Source: a virus
Virus record (IMG/VR): IMGVR_UViG_3300002483_000024
Span: 1-41,224 of that record
DNA: 41,224 nt
Strand: one strand, 5' to 3'
The translations under genes and the position numbers were made by a program. Below the pieces are notes generated by a model that searched no databases, was not told where the DNA came from, and saw nothing but the letters and a program-made list of their open reading frames with translations. Shown here one piece after another: positions 1 to 6,765 of the stretch (the first letter of the stretch is position 1; every line of letters starts with the position of its first letter).

Positions 1-2
1 TG

Positions 3-1112
3 AATGTTGCTACTATTGCGGCTAATAATGATGATGAGTTAGGTTCTCTAATTCAAGAGGCTATCAGTGCGGTAGGTCGTGATGGTATCATCACTGTTGA
101 AGAATCTAAAACTCATAAAACACAAATAGTCACAAGAAGCGGTTTAGAGTTTGATGAAGGTTATCTAAGTCATATGATGTGTAATGGAGAAGACGGCAAA
201 GTAACTTTTGATAATCCCGTTATCTTTTCATCTAACCTGAACATTAGACACTTTCAAGAAATACTTCCGTTGCTAGAATTATGTGCTAAGAATAAGAAAC
301 CATTGGTAATCATTTGTCGTGGTATGGAAGGCACTGCACTAAGTAATGTAATTATGAATGTTCTTCAAAAGACAATTGAAGTAGCAGTGGTAAAAGCACC
401 AAACTTCGGTGATGCTCAATTAGATGAGTTAGACGATATTGTAACTGTTTGTGGCGGTAAAATGTTTAACGAAGAAAGCGAAGATGACCCTTCAATGGCT
501 ACTTTAGATGAGTTAGGAACTGCTGATAGAGTAATTATTTCGAAAGATAATACAGTTATCATCGGTGGAGGTAATGCTGATTCAGATTCTAAGAAGCACA
601 AAGTATTTTCATTGAAAGAGTTGTATGAATCAACAGATGACAAGTATGACAAGATGCGCTACAAAAAGCGCATAGCAAGATTAAATGGCGGTATCGCTAC
701 TATTCAAGTTGGTGCATCTTCACAAATGGAAATGCGTGAAACTAAAGAAAGATTAGATGATGCGCTTAATGCTACTAAAGCAGCACTTGACGAAGGTATT
801 GTTATTGGTGGAGGTAAGGCACTTCTTAATGCTAGAGATTCTTTAGATGTAGCAAAGAAGGGTCATCATGTAGTGTATGAATCGTTAATTGCTCCGTTTA
901 TGACTTTATGTAATAATAGTAGTGTTGATGATTTGTATCATCTTCCTTTAGAAAAAAATGAATCAATAAATGCTATGACGGGTGAAGTGGGAAATATGTT
1001 TGAATTGGGAATTGTTGACCCTGTAAAGGTAACTAGAAACAGTTTCCTTGCGGCTATGTCAATAGCAAAACTTTTCCTAACTACCGAAGTAGCAGTTTTG
1101 AGAGAGGAATGA
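3..1112 (+). CDS. groEL: GroEL/HSP60-type (group I) chaperonin, 5' end outside window
   Basis: This is the C-terminal two thirds of a group I chaperonin subunit, an ATP-driven folding chamber. The frame is open from the window edge, before the first internal ATG at 174, so the gene begins upstream; about 150 N-terminal residues are missing compared with a usual subunit of about 540. Visible family landmarks are VATIAANNDDELG near the start, VGRDGIITVEE, the apical-domain stretch VKAPNFGD, the equatorial DDALNATKAALDEG (its first part holds the aspartate equivalent to the catalytic Asp398 of E. coli GroEL), the GGGKALL turn and a C-terminal TRNSFLAAMSIAK...TTE helix. The usual glycine-methionine tail is absent. 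The apical domain matches group I GroEL rather than the archaeal thermosome. It overlaps the next gene by an ATGA junction. A likely role is folding of virion or replication proteins, which is inference. Confidence 0.93.
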   Translation, partial: NVATIAANNDDELGSLIQEAISAVGRDGIITVEESKTHKTQIVTRSGLEFDEGYLSHMMCNGEDGKVTFDNPVIFSSNLNIRHFQEILPLLELCAKNKKPLVIICRGMEGTALSNVIMNVLQKTIEVAVVKAPNFGDAQLDELDDIVTVCGGKMFNEESEDDPSMATLDELGTADRVIISKDNTVIIGGGNADSDSKKHKVFSLKELYESTDDKYDKMRYKKRIARLNGGIATIQVGASSQMEMRETKERLDDALNATKAALDEGIVIGGGKALLNARDSLDVAKKGHHVVYESLIAPFMTLCNNSSVDDLYHLPLEKNESINAMTGEVGNMFELGIVDPVKVTRNSFLAAMSIAKLFLTTEVAVLREE

Positions 1113-1516
1113 ATATGAAGAAAAGAGCCGTAACTGTAACTTTACCTGCTCCTCATGCGGCAGAAGTTAAATGCCCTATTTGTGAAGGTAACAAGTGTAA
1201 AGTTTGTAAAATGACAGGAAAGTTATCTATTCAAGTAGCACCAAAGATACCTATTCAAAGAGCGCATATTATCAAATATGTTATTGAAAATATACATGAT
1301 GTTGCTAATGAAATAACTAGAAATTATGGCTTAGTCCCAGAAGTAAATACTATTGAGGTTATTGAAATAAATGAAGGACAATATGAAATTGTGCAGGTAT
1401 CATCATTAGGCGGTGCTTGTTGGGTGGTTAATCGTTTAGATGAATTAGATACACCGAGATACTTTACTTCAAGAAAGGAGTTAGAGAAATTCAAGGAGGG
1501 ATGGTTCAGTGAGTGA
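1109..1516 (+). CDS. small protein with DnaJ-like cysteine cluster, function unknown
   Basis: 135 residues. The start ATG at 1109 overlaps the chaperonin stop (ATGA) and has GAGAGGA just upstream; an ATG at 1115 is an alternative. Residues about 22-37 hold a CPICEGNKCKVCK cluster, two CxxC pairs spaced like one half of the DnaJ zinc finger (CxxCxGxG repeats), so one zinc ion is probably bound. There is no J domain. The C-terminal part (about 80-135) is predicted mixed strand and helix and ends in a YFTSRKELEKFKEGW helix that resembles the end of the protein at 8998-9264. Lying directly after a chaperonin gene, it could be a co-chaperone-like factor, but this rests only on position and the cysteine pattern. 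Confidence 0.8.
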   Translation: MNMKKRAVTVTLPAPHAAEVKCPICEGNKCKVCKMTGKLSIQVAPKIPIQRAHIIKYVIENIHDVANEITRNYGLVPEVNTIEVIEINEGQYEIVQVSSLGGACWVVNRLDELDTPRYFTSRKELEKFKEGWFSE

Positions 1517-1706
1517 GCCGATGGAAATAAAAGGAAGGATTGTTAGAAATGCCAGCGATGAAGTCCTTGTTAAAAGAGGAATTTATTGGAACATAGAAGT
1601 CATGGATATTAGATGGTATAAGAATGACAAACCAACAAAAGGCATTCGTCTAAATATAGAGGAAGCCAAAACATTACTAAACATATTAAAGAGGGAATTA
1701 GAATGA
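1509..1706 (+). CDS. PC4-like (transcriptional coactivator p15 fold) small protein
   Basis: 65 residues. The start is GTG at 1509, chosen because AAGGAGGG at about 1493-1500 is well spaced for it; the next ATG (1521) would be too far. The C-terminal half reads VMDIRWYKNDKPTKGIRLNIEEAKTLL in outline: a strand with D-I-R-W-Y, a basic turn, a K-G-I-x-L strand and then a helix, which is the order seen in the single-stranded-DNA-binding PC4/p15 domain (DIRxxY...KKGIsLxxeqwxxL). Such proteins bind melted or single-stranded DNA and can affect transcription or replication. The match is by eye to a short domain, so the fold is plausible but not certain. It overlaps both neighbours and sits in the plus-strand operon. 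Confidence 0.72.
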   Translation: MSEPMEIKGRIVRNASDEVLVKRGIYWNIEVMDIRWYKNDKPTKGIRLNIEEAKTLLNILKRELE

Positions 1707-1984
1707 AATTTAGAATTAGTGAAGTGCAAGCGAAAGCGAGTGTTAGAAAAGCGAATAAGCATAGGCAATTTGAAATGGGTGCTTTAGATAGACATAGAAG
1801 ATATTCAACTGAATTGATTGATTTGTGGTCAGCATTCATAGAATTAGAAATGCCCGTTGGTGCGGGTGAAGGAAGAGGTTCAAGAGTAACTAAGGAACAT
1901 ATTGATAAATCTTGGAGTAAGTTTCAAGGTCATATGTTGAAGTTGTTATTATTGAATAGACTATTTGGAGATGAAGAAGAATGA
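1703..1984 (+). CDS. hypothetical protein, 93 aa
   Basis: Not recognised. The ATG at 1703 overlaps the preceding stop and follows AGAGGGAATTAGA. The protein is mostly helical by composition, with a basic N-terminal half (KASVRKANKHRQ) and an acidic tail (GDEEE). A central glycine-rich turn with GAGEGRGS (about residues 54-61) separates two helical parts. No cysteines, signal peptide or membrane segment are seen. The ATGA overlap with the next gene points to coupled translation. The high basic content of the first half would suit nucleic-acid or protein binding, but nothing more specific can be said. Confidence 0.8.
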   Translation: MKFRISEVQAKASVRKANKHRQFEMGALDRHRRYSTELIDLWSAFIELEMPVGAGEGRGSRVTKEHIDKSWSKFQGHMLKLLLLNRLFGDEEE

Positions 1985-2349
1985 ATTTGAATAAGATATT
2001 TTTAGATGTAACGAATGATAAAAGATTTGTTGAATGGGCGAAAGCCATGAAAAAGAAAATTAAGAACAACCCTGCGGCATTGGCTCATTTTGAGCAAAAT
2101 TATGCCGTAGTTAGGAATGGTATGTTCTTGCCAAGAGCATCATTTGTGATGTATTGGGAAATGTTTAATTCCGACAATTTGGCTAGATTAGCACCTGCTA
2201 TCAGTCAAGCCTCGATGATTCATATGCTACATCGTTTAATGGAACAAAATAAAAATGAAGAGTCAGCAGTGATGCAGACTATGATGATTAATTATGTTAG
2301 AATGATGAATAGTATAGAACAAGGGGCGGCTTCTGATGAAGAAGAATGA
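1981..2349 (+). CDS. hypothetical protein, 122 aa
   Basis: Not recognised. The ATG at 1981 overlaps the preceding stop (ATGA). The product is predicted to be nearly all helical, unusually rich in methionine in its second half (for example MIHMLHRLMEQ and MQTMMINYVRMM) and ends in a short acidic tail (DEEE) like that of the gene before it. No catalytic motif, cysteine cluster or membrane helix is evident. The methionine-rich amphipathic helices suggest an oligomeric helical bundle. It overlaps the following ORF by 14 bases. Confidence 0.8.
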   Translation: MNLNKIFLDVTNDKRFVEWAKAMKKKIKNNPAALAHFEQNYAVVRNGMFLPRASFVMYWEMFNSDNLARLAPAISQASMIHMLHRLMEQNKNEESAVMQTMMINYVRMMNSIEQGAASDEEE

Positions 2350-2569
2350 ATGGATTTACTTAGCAAATGCTATGTGGACTTATGCTGAAAAGCATGAAGG
2401 TAAAATTAGCCGCCTTCTAAAAGAATTGGTTAAAACAGTAAATAAAAATATGGAGATGATTATAAATGACAATGAACAGACTAGCGAGACTATTAGAAAG
2501 CACAGACCAGAAAACACCAACACAACAAGTTTCGATGATAACGGAACAAGTGGGAACATTCAAGAATAA
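2336..2569 (+). CDS. hypothetical protein, 77 aa, overlapping the ligase start
   Basis: Not recognised. It starts with ATG inside the end of the preceding gene (14-base overlap). It would fill the otherwise empty stretch 2350-2465, which supports it as real because gaps elsewhere in this operon are very short. The first 43 residues look like ordinary helical protein (WIYLANAMWTYAEKHEG, then a K-rich helix). The last 34 residues are polar and low in hydrophobic residues and lie in another frame over the first 104 bases of the ligase gene, so this tail is either true dual coding or the result of a lost earlier stop. Confidence is moderate for the first part and lower for the tail. Confidence 0.55.
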   Translation: MKKNEWIYLANAMWTYAEKHEGKISRLLKELVKTVNKNMEMIINDNEQTSETIRKHRPENTNTTSFDDNGTSGNIQE

Positions 2570-3995
2570 ACCAGCACTATTCGCAATTTTGGCTAGAGAA
2601 TATCCTAATAATAACATAGGATTATCAAGAGCAAAAAAGTGGATGGCTAAGATATACGATGTTTTTGAAGATGAAATAGAAAGCGAATACAAAGCACATG
2701 ATGATTTAGGAGATGCTATCTATTACTTGGATATATCAGCAGAAACAAAAGAACAAACTCCGCTATCAAGTGTATTGAGTTTGCTTTCTATGGATTGTGA
2801 TGGTATCAAAACTGAATCTTTCAAAACTATACAACACGCTATCATTAATATGAGTGCGTTAGAATGTCGTTGGTTTATCCGCTATTGGCTAAAGACACCA
2901 CGCAACGGAATCAATAGTGGTATTGTTAAGAAAGTAATAGCAAAGCACTACAACAAGAAGGTATCAGAAGTTAAGAAGCATTGTAACTTTAACACTATTT
3001 CTGATGTGGTAAGATATTATGAATCTAATTCTGAACCACCTACTAATCTAGAACATGGGTCTTTTGTAGCACCTATGTTAGCAAAAGAAATACCTATGAA
3101 CAAATGGCCTGTTAATAGAATCGTTGATTACAAATATGATGGTAATAGGTATCAGATTCACAAAGAAGGAGATAGTGTAATTATCTTTAATCGCAAAGGC
3201 AATATTGTTACTCCGCAGTTTCAAGATGTAGTCGAACAAGTTAGAAAATACAATGTTCATACTTGTATTCTTGATGGGGAAATATATCCTATCAATGAAG
3301 ATGGTTCACCTGCTGAACATAAACTAATGGGAACAAGAGTCCATTCTAAGAATCACGAAGAAGCAAGAGAAAGGGTCAAAGTAAAATGGGTTATTTTCGA
3401 TTGTCTAAAGTTTGGTAAGGACACCATTATGGACTTGCCATATTCTGATAGATTAATAGCGATTAAAACATTACCCGACCAAGCACATAGAATGACAGGA
3501 ACAGATACCTTAGCATTTTACAATAGAGCAATCAATGACGGCTTTGAAGGTATTATAGTTAAGGATGCCTCTTTGCCTTATGAATCCGGTAAAAGAAGCG
3601 TTGGTTGGGCTAAATACAAACCCCCTAGAATTAATCTAGATGTAGTTGTTCTTAGTGCAAAGTATGGTGAAGGAAGAAGGGCAAATGTATTTGCTTCATT
3701 CGCTATGGGAGTTAGAAGTGAACATGGTGATTATGTTCCTTTAGGTTCTATTGGTAGTGGTTTCAGTGATTCGCAGTTAGTTAGATTGACAAATGATTTA
3801 AGAAGAAATATTGATAGTCATTCTAATGGCACTTATCACTTCATTCCAAGAATTGTTCTTGAAGTAACTGCTGATTTAATTTCACAAGATGCTCAAGGTA
3901 ATTGGGGATTAAGGTTTCCAAGACTAGTTAGAATTAGAGATGATAAGTTTGTAGCAGATATTAATACATTTGATGATTTAATGGAGATGGTGTGA
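2466..3995 (+). CDS. lig: ATP-dependent DNA ligase
   Basis: 509 residues. It seals nicks using an enzyme-AMP intermediate and would join Okazaki fragments in the viral replisome. The nucleotidyltransferase motif I is K223-Y-D-G-N-R, with K223 the AMP-accepting lysine. Further motifs are ILDGEIYP (motif III), GFEGIIVKD (motif IV) and GWAKYKP (motif V). The N-terminal part of about 190 residues is a helical DNA-binding domain as in archaeal and eukaryotic ligase I, and the last part is an OB-fold region with the LRFPRLVRIRDDK ending typical of the family. The length is slightly below that of cellular archaeal ligases (about 550-600). The start is fixed by an in-frame stop just upstream (2463-2465) and GGAG at about 2451. 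It is part of the plus-strand replication operon. Confidence 0.95.
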   Translation: MTMNRLARLLESTDQKTPTQQVSMITEQVGTFKNKPALFAILAREYPNNNIGLSRAKKWMAKIYDVFEDEIESEYKAHDDLGDAIYYLDISAETKEQTPLSSVLSLLSMDCDGIKTESFKTIQHAIINMSALECRWFIRYWLKTPRNGINSGIVKKVIAKHYNKKVSEVKKHCNFNTISDVVRYYESNSEPPTNLEHGSFVAPMLAKEIPMNKWPVNRIVDYKYDGNRYQIHKEGDSVIIFNRKGNIVTPQFQDVVEQVRKYNVHTCILDGEIYPINEDGSPAEHKLMGTRVHSKNHEEARERVKVKWVIFDCLKFGKDTIMDLPYSDRLIAIKTLPDQAHRMTGTDTLAFYNRAINDGFEGIIVKDASLPYESGKRSVGWAKYKPPRINLDVVVLSAKYGEGRRANVFASFAMGVRSEHGDYVPLGSIGSGFSDSQLVRLTNDLRRNIDSHSNGTYHFIPRIVLEVTADLISQDAQGNWGLRFPRLVRIRDDKFVADINTFDDLMEMV

Positions 3996-4429
3996 TGGGT
4001 GATGAATATGCAAAGCCGCATGATAAATATGTTGCAGATGAAAAGGGAAATATATTTTCAATAGAACAGTTAAACAAAAGGCAAACTGAAAGAATGTTGG
4101 AGTTATACAAGAAACGAATGAAGATTTCTATTAATAAACTAAGACATTTACATCATAGAATATATGATATTATAGGCAAAAAATATCCCAAAGATGCTGC
4201 ATTCCAAAGGGCAAAAATAGATAAGAAGATTAGTAAAGAGGCTGGTTTTGTATTGAACGATGACCTTCGTAATATTCATGCTAAAATAAAAGAGGCAGAT
4301 ATACAACATCAAGAAATCCTTAGACATAAGACATTTGTTAACATGGCTATCGTTCAATTAGAAAATGGTGCAGACCATGATTTGATTTTGAACCTGTTAA
4401 AACAAACACAAAGGAGTGAACCCGAATGA
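3995..4429 (+). CDS. hypothetical helical protein, 144 aa
   Basis: Not recognised. ATG at 3995 is preferred over the GTG at 3992, since GGAG at 3983-3986 suits either and ATG is the commoner start here; the start overlaps the ligase stop. The protein is basic and almost wholly helical, with long heptad-like stretches (KRQTERMLELYKKRMKISINK and EADIQHQEILRHKTFVNM), suggesting a coiled coil or helical bundle. No catalytic motif, cysteine pair or membrane segment is present. It lies between ligase and a candidate histone-fold protein, so a DNA-associated role is possible but unproven. Confidence 0.8.
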   Translation: MGDEYAKPHDKYVADEKGNIFSIEQLNKRQTERMLELYKKRMKISINKLRHLHHRIYDIIGKKYPKDAAFQRAKIDKKISKEAGFVLNDDLRNIHAKIKEADIQHQEILRHKTFVNMAIVQLENGADHDLILNLLKQTQRSEPE

Positions 4430-4872
4430 TACAGAAAGGACAATTGACAGTTATTGATATGGAGACATATACTTGCATTGATGTAAAGGATGGATATGCT
4501 TATTTGAAAAATGTTCTTCACGAACAAGGCAGACCAAAAAAGATGCTTCAACATCTTGTTCCATACTTTACAGAAGATGGTGAGTTTATAGAACCTAAAC
4601 AACCGGAGAAGAAGAAATACTCTTCTAGAATCAGTCTTAAACAATTGATTAATAATAGCACTGAAATGCCGGTCAGTAGGTCTTTTGTTAGTTTATTATC
4701 TGAATGGTTAGAAAGTGCTATTTCCGATATGGTAGTGTGGGCTGAAGATAATGCGAATGCTAAAAATCATCAAAGGATTTCAGCGCAACATTTGTATTGG
4801 TGGGAGTTAAGTCACACTCAAGAACCTAACGGGCATTGGCCTTCACAGGAAGATTATGTAAAGGAAAGGTGA
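4426..4872 (+). CDS. candidate histone-fold protein
   Basis: 148 residues; ATG at 4426 overlaps the previous stop (ATGA) with AAGGAGTGA upstream. Residues about 66-128 follow the helix-loop-helix-loop-helix order of the histone fold: a short helix (SRISLKQLINN), a loop with MPVS, a long helix of about 27 residues (RSFVSLLSEWLESAISDMVV and on to AEDNAN), a loop containing NHQRIS, and a short helix (AQHLYWWEL) that aligns with the TIxAEDIxLA end of archaeal histones. The arginine-aspartate pair that clamps many histones is not clearly kept (Q-H replaces E-D). About 65 residues precede the fold and a tail of about 20 follows. If correct, it may package or mark viral DNA or act as a transcription-factor-like dimer. 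The assignment is by pattern only. Confidence 0.8.
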   Translation: MIQKGQLTVIDMETYTCIDVKDGYAYLKNVLHEQGRPKKMLQHLVPYFTEDGEFIEPKQPEKKKYSSRISLKQLINNSTEMPVSRSFVSLLSEWLESAISDMVVWAEDNANAKNHQRISAQHLYWWELSHTQEPNGHWPSQEDYVKER

Positions 4873-4876
4873 TTAT

Positions 4877-5233
4877 TTGCTTCAAGATAAACATATCCAA
4901 GAATGGATTAAAGAGTATGGAGGAGTTACTTCCTATACTTATCTTGTTTATGGAGAAGTTGATAATAGAGATTTAATGATGATTCAACAAGGATTAACTC
5001 TTAGGTTAGTGCATAAAGGCCACGACCACATAATGTTATTTATTGAAGAAATAATTGATGAAGACTTAGCGAATGCTTTAGGGCAATATAGAGGAACACA
5101 AATCAATGTTGTTTTTCGAGGAGATAATTCAGATGTTGAAGACTTGATAACTTCAACGATTTCAGAAGGATTAGAATATTTAAGATTAAAGCATGACTTC
5201 ATAGGAGTTATGGGAGCGAATGAATATGTATAG
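4877..5233 (+). CDS. hypothetical protein, 118 aa
   Basis: Not recognised. The start is TTG at 4877, four bases after the preceding stop, supported by AAAGGTGAT at about 4864-4873 and by the lack of an earlier in-frame ATG. The product alternates predicted strands and helices (YTYLVYGEVD, LTLRLVHKG, HIMLFIEEIID, INVVFRGDN), consistent with a small alpha-beta fold, and is acidic. A central DHIMLFIEEIIDEDLANALGQ segment has regular hydrophobic spacing. No metal site or membrane helix is visible. It overlaps the next gene by 14 bases, so translation is probably coupled with the LAGLIDADG-like protein that follows. Confidence 0.78.
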   Translation: MLQDKHIQEWIKEYGGVTSYTYLVYGEVDNRDLMMIQQGLTLRLVHKGHDHIMLFIEEIIDEDLANALGQYRGTQINVVFRGDNSDVEDLITSTISEGLEYLRLKHDFIGVMGANEYV

Positions 5234-5624
5234 TAAAGATATGATAGTAGGAATTATGTTAAGTGTAGGGAAACCTGAAATACAAATCATAAGAGATGAT
5301 AATTCTAACATAGGTTATAGAGTTAGATTGATGGTTAAGTTAAGAGGAAGAGAAAAGTTTGTTGAGGCAGTGTCGAGAACACTTCTTCAACACGAAATAA
5401 AATCTTCTGTAATACAACAGGAATCTAAATCAAGACCTGCACCAATACTAAAAATTGGTGGCATTAAAAATATGTATAGATTGATGGTTTTAATCCATCC
5501 TCATCTTATTGATAAGAATGACCTATGGACTCCGTTTAGGAAAGCAGTAGGAATAGTTTCAGATAATAAACACTTAACGCTAGAAGGTATGGAAGAATTA
5601 TTCCGTATAAAGGGATTGATATAA
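5220..5624 (+). CDS. LAGLIDADG homing-endonuclease-like protein, probably inactive
   Basis: 134 residues; ATG at 5220 follows GGGAGCGA. The overall pattern resembles a single-domain LAGLIDADG protein as found in archaeal viruses: an opening helix (DMIVGIMLSVG) where the signature would lie, then a strand pair (EIQIIRDDN, GYRVRLMVKLRG), a helix (REKFVEAVSRTLLQ), strands (IKSSVIQQES, APILKIGGIKN), a helix (MYRLMVLIHPHLIDK) and an ending HLTLEGMEELFRIKG. The catalytic acidic residue that ends a true LAGLIDADG helix is missing; the site reads L-S-V-G. It is therefore more likely a DNA-binding protein descended from a homing endonuclease than an active nuclease. It precedes the clamp-loader genes and is fused to them by overlap. 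The family call is moderate. Confidence 0.8.
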   Translation: MNMYSKDMIVGIMLSVGKPEIQIIRDDNSNIGYRVRLMVKLRGREKFVEAVSRTLLQHEIKSSVIQQESKSRPAPILKIGGIKNMYRLMVLIHPHLIDKNDLWTPFRKAVGIVSDNKHLTLEGMEELFRIKGLI

Positions 5625-6475
5625 TGGGTATGAGTAATTTGAATAACAATAGACCAATACTAATAACAGGAAAAACAGGAACAGGAAAAACAACAAAGGC
5701 AAAAGGTATGTTACCCAACGCTTTAGTTGTATATGCAAACGAAATGAACATTCAAGATTTAGGTTCTTTACCTAAAGAGAATGGTATTATTATAGAAGAT
5801 GTGCATTACAAACCTAATAAAGATTCTATTCTCAATGTTATTAGAAGGTATAGAGGTGAAATAGTTTTAACTTCGATAAATGAGAAAGATGTTCCAAAGG
5901 AAATCAAGGCTAAGTGCCAAATCAAAAGAGCAGGCTCTCATAACTATTTAGCAGAATCAATTAAAGAATTAGCACCGCATTGTCAAGAACCGTTTGCTTT
6001 AGATATGGACACCTACTCCTTAGTTATGTTCTATCTAAAAGAAACTGATAGAGACATTGTTTCGGAAGTATTGAAACACAATAAACCAGCCGACACACAG
6101 ATTATGTCTTGGCTTGTTGAAAACATTCACCCTAACAAGATATTATTTATTGATGGTGTAGTAAAAAGAAGATGGAGTCAAAACTATTTCTATGAGATGT
6201 TGGCTTATTGCCATAGCGGTAATGTCTATGGAAGAATCAATATGCCATCAAGAGGTAGTTATTCTAAGATACCTAGACTTCTAAAAAGAATAGGTATCAA
6301 GAATGGAGATAAAAGAATCTTTACACAAATGAAAAATGATGATGAGTTTGTAAAGTATGTTAAAACTAAGTTTAACAATGCTGATTGTAGGATTCTTAAC
6401 TTAGGCGAAAAGAAAAGAAGAAAAAGAAAGGAAAAAATAAAAGTAAAAATGAATACATTGGAGGAATATTTATGA
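5624..6475 (+). CDS. AAA+ type P-loop ATPase, candidate clamp-loader large-subunit-like
   Basis: 283 residues. Walker A is GKTGTGKTT (residues 16-24), Walker B is GIIIEDVH (54-61, with E58 and D59 in reversed order compared with DE), and a sensor-1-like IVLTSIN strand lies near residue 80. The middle (about 110-230) is helical, with regions similar in size to the lid and collar domains of clamp loaders. The C-terminus is strongly basic (KKRRKRKEKIKVK) and ends in MNTLEEYL, which fits a clamp-binding PIP-box-like pattern (x-x-x-L-x-x-Y-L) lacking only the first glutamine. With the RFC small subunit two genes downstream and the sliding clamp further on, a large-subunit-like role is a reasonable inference. 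It could also be another replication ATPase. ATG at 5624 overlaps the previous stop (TAATG). Confidence 0.85.
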   Translation: MGMSNLNNNRPILITGKTGTGKTTKAKGMLPNALVVYANEMNIQDLGSLPKENGIIIEDVHYKPNKDSILNVIRRYRGEIVLTSINEKDVPKEIKAKCQIKRAGSHNYLAESIKELAPHCQEPFALDMDTYSLVMFYLKETDRDIVSEVLKHNKPADTQIMSWLVENIHPNKILFIDGVVKRRWSQNYFYEMLAYCHSGNVYGRINMPSRGSYSKIPRLLKRIGIKNGDKRIFTQMKNDDEFVKYVKTKFNNADCRILNLGEKKRRKRKEKIKVKMNTLEEYL

Positions 6476-6765
6476 GAAATAAACAGTTAGTAAATTCCTT
6501 GTTTTATGTCTTACAAGACAAAGAATTAGGAGTTGGAGAAATTATACATGAATTGAAAGAATACGGTCACAGTAGTAGGGGCAGGTCTTTTACTACTCAA
6601 CAAATCGCTTGTATTCTTTCTAAGAATAAGTTATTTGTGAAGTCAAGGAAAAACGCCAAAGTAACTCTTTGGAAAACAAATCCTTCTTACGAATACATAG
6701 ATGTAAAGAGAGAAGTTGGTGGAACAGTATTACCAAATTGGAGGAAGAGAAATGTTGTGGACTGA
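6472..6765 (+). CDS. winged-helix-like small protein
   Basis: 97 residues; ATG at 6472 overlaps the preceding stop and follows TTGGAGGAATATTT, a good ribosome-binding site. The sequence reads as a winged-helix DNA-binding domain: helix 1 (QLVNSLFYVLQDKE), helix 2 (VGEIIHELKEYG), a recognition helix (TTQQIACILSKNK), then a beta wing (FVKSRKNAKVTLWKTN). It sits between two clamp-loader-type ATPase genes and overlaps the next by 14 bases. It could be an operon regulator or an accessory DNA-binding factor; nothing in the sequence decides this. Confidence 0.82.
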   Translation: MRNKQLVNSLFYVLQDKELGVGEIIHELKEYGHSSRGRSFTTQQIACILSKNKLFVKSRKNAKVTLWKTNPSYEYIDVKREVGGTVLPNWRKRNVVD

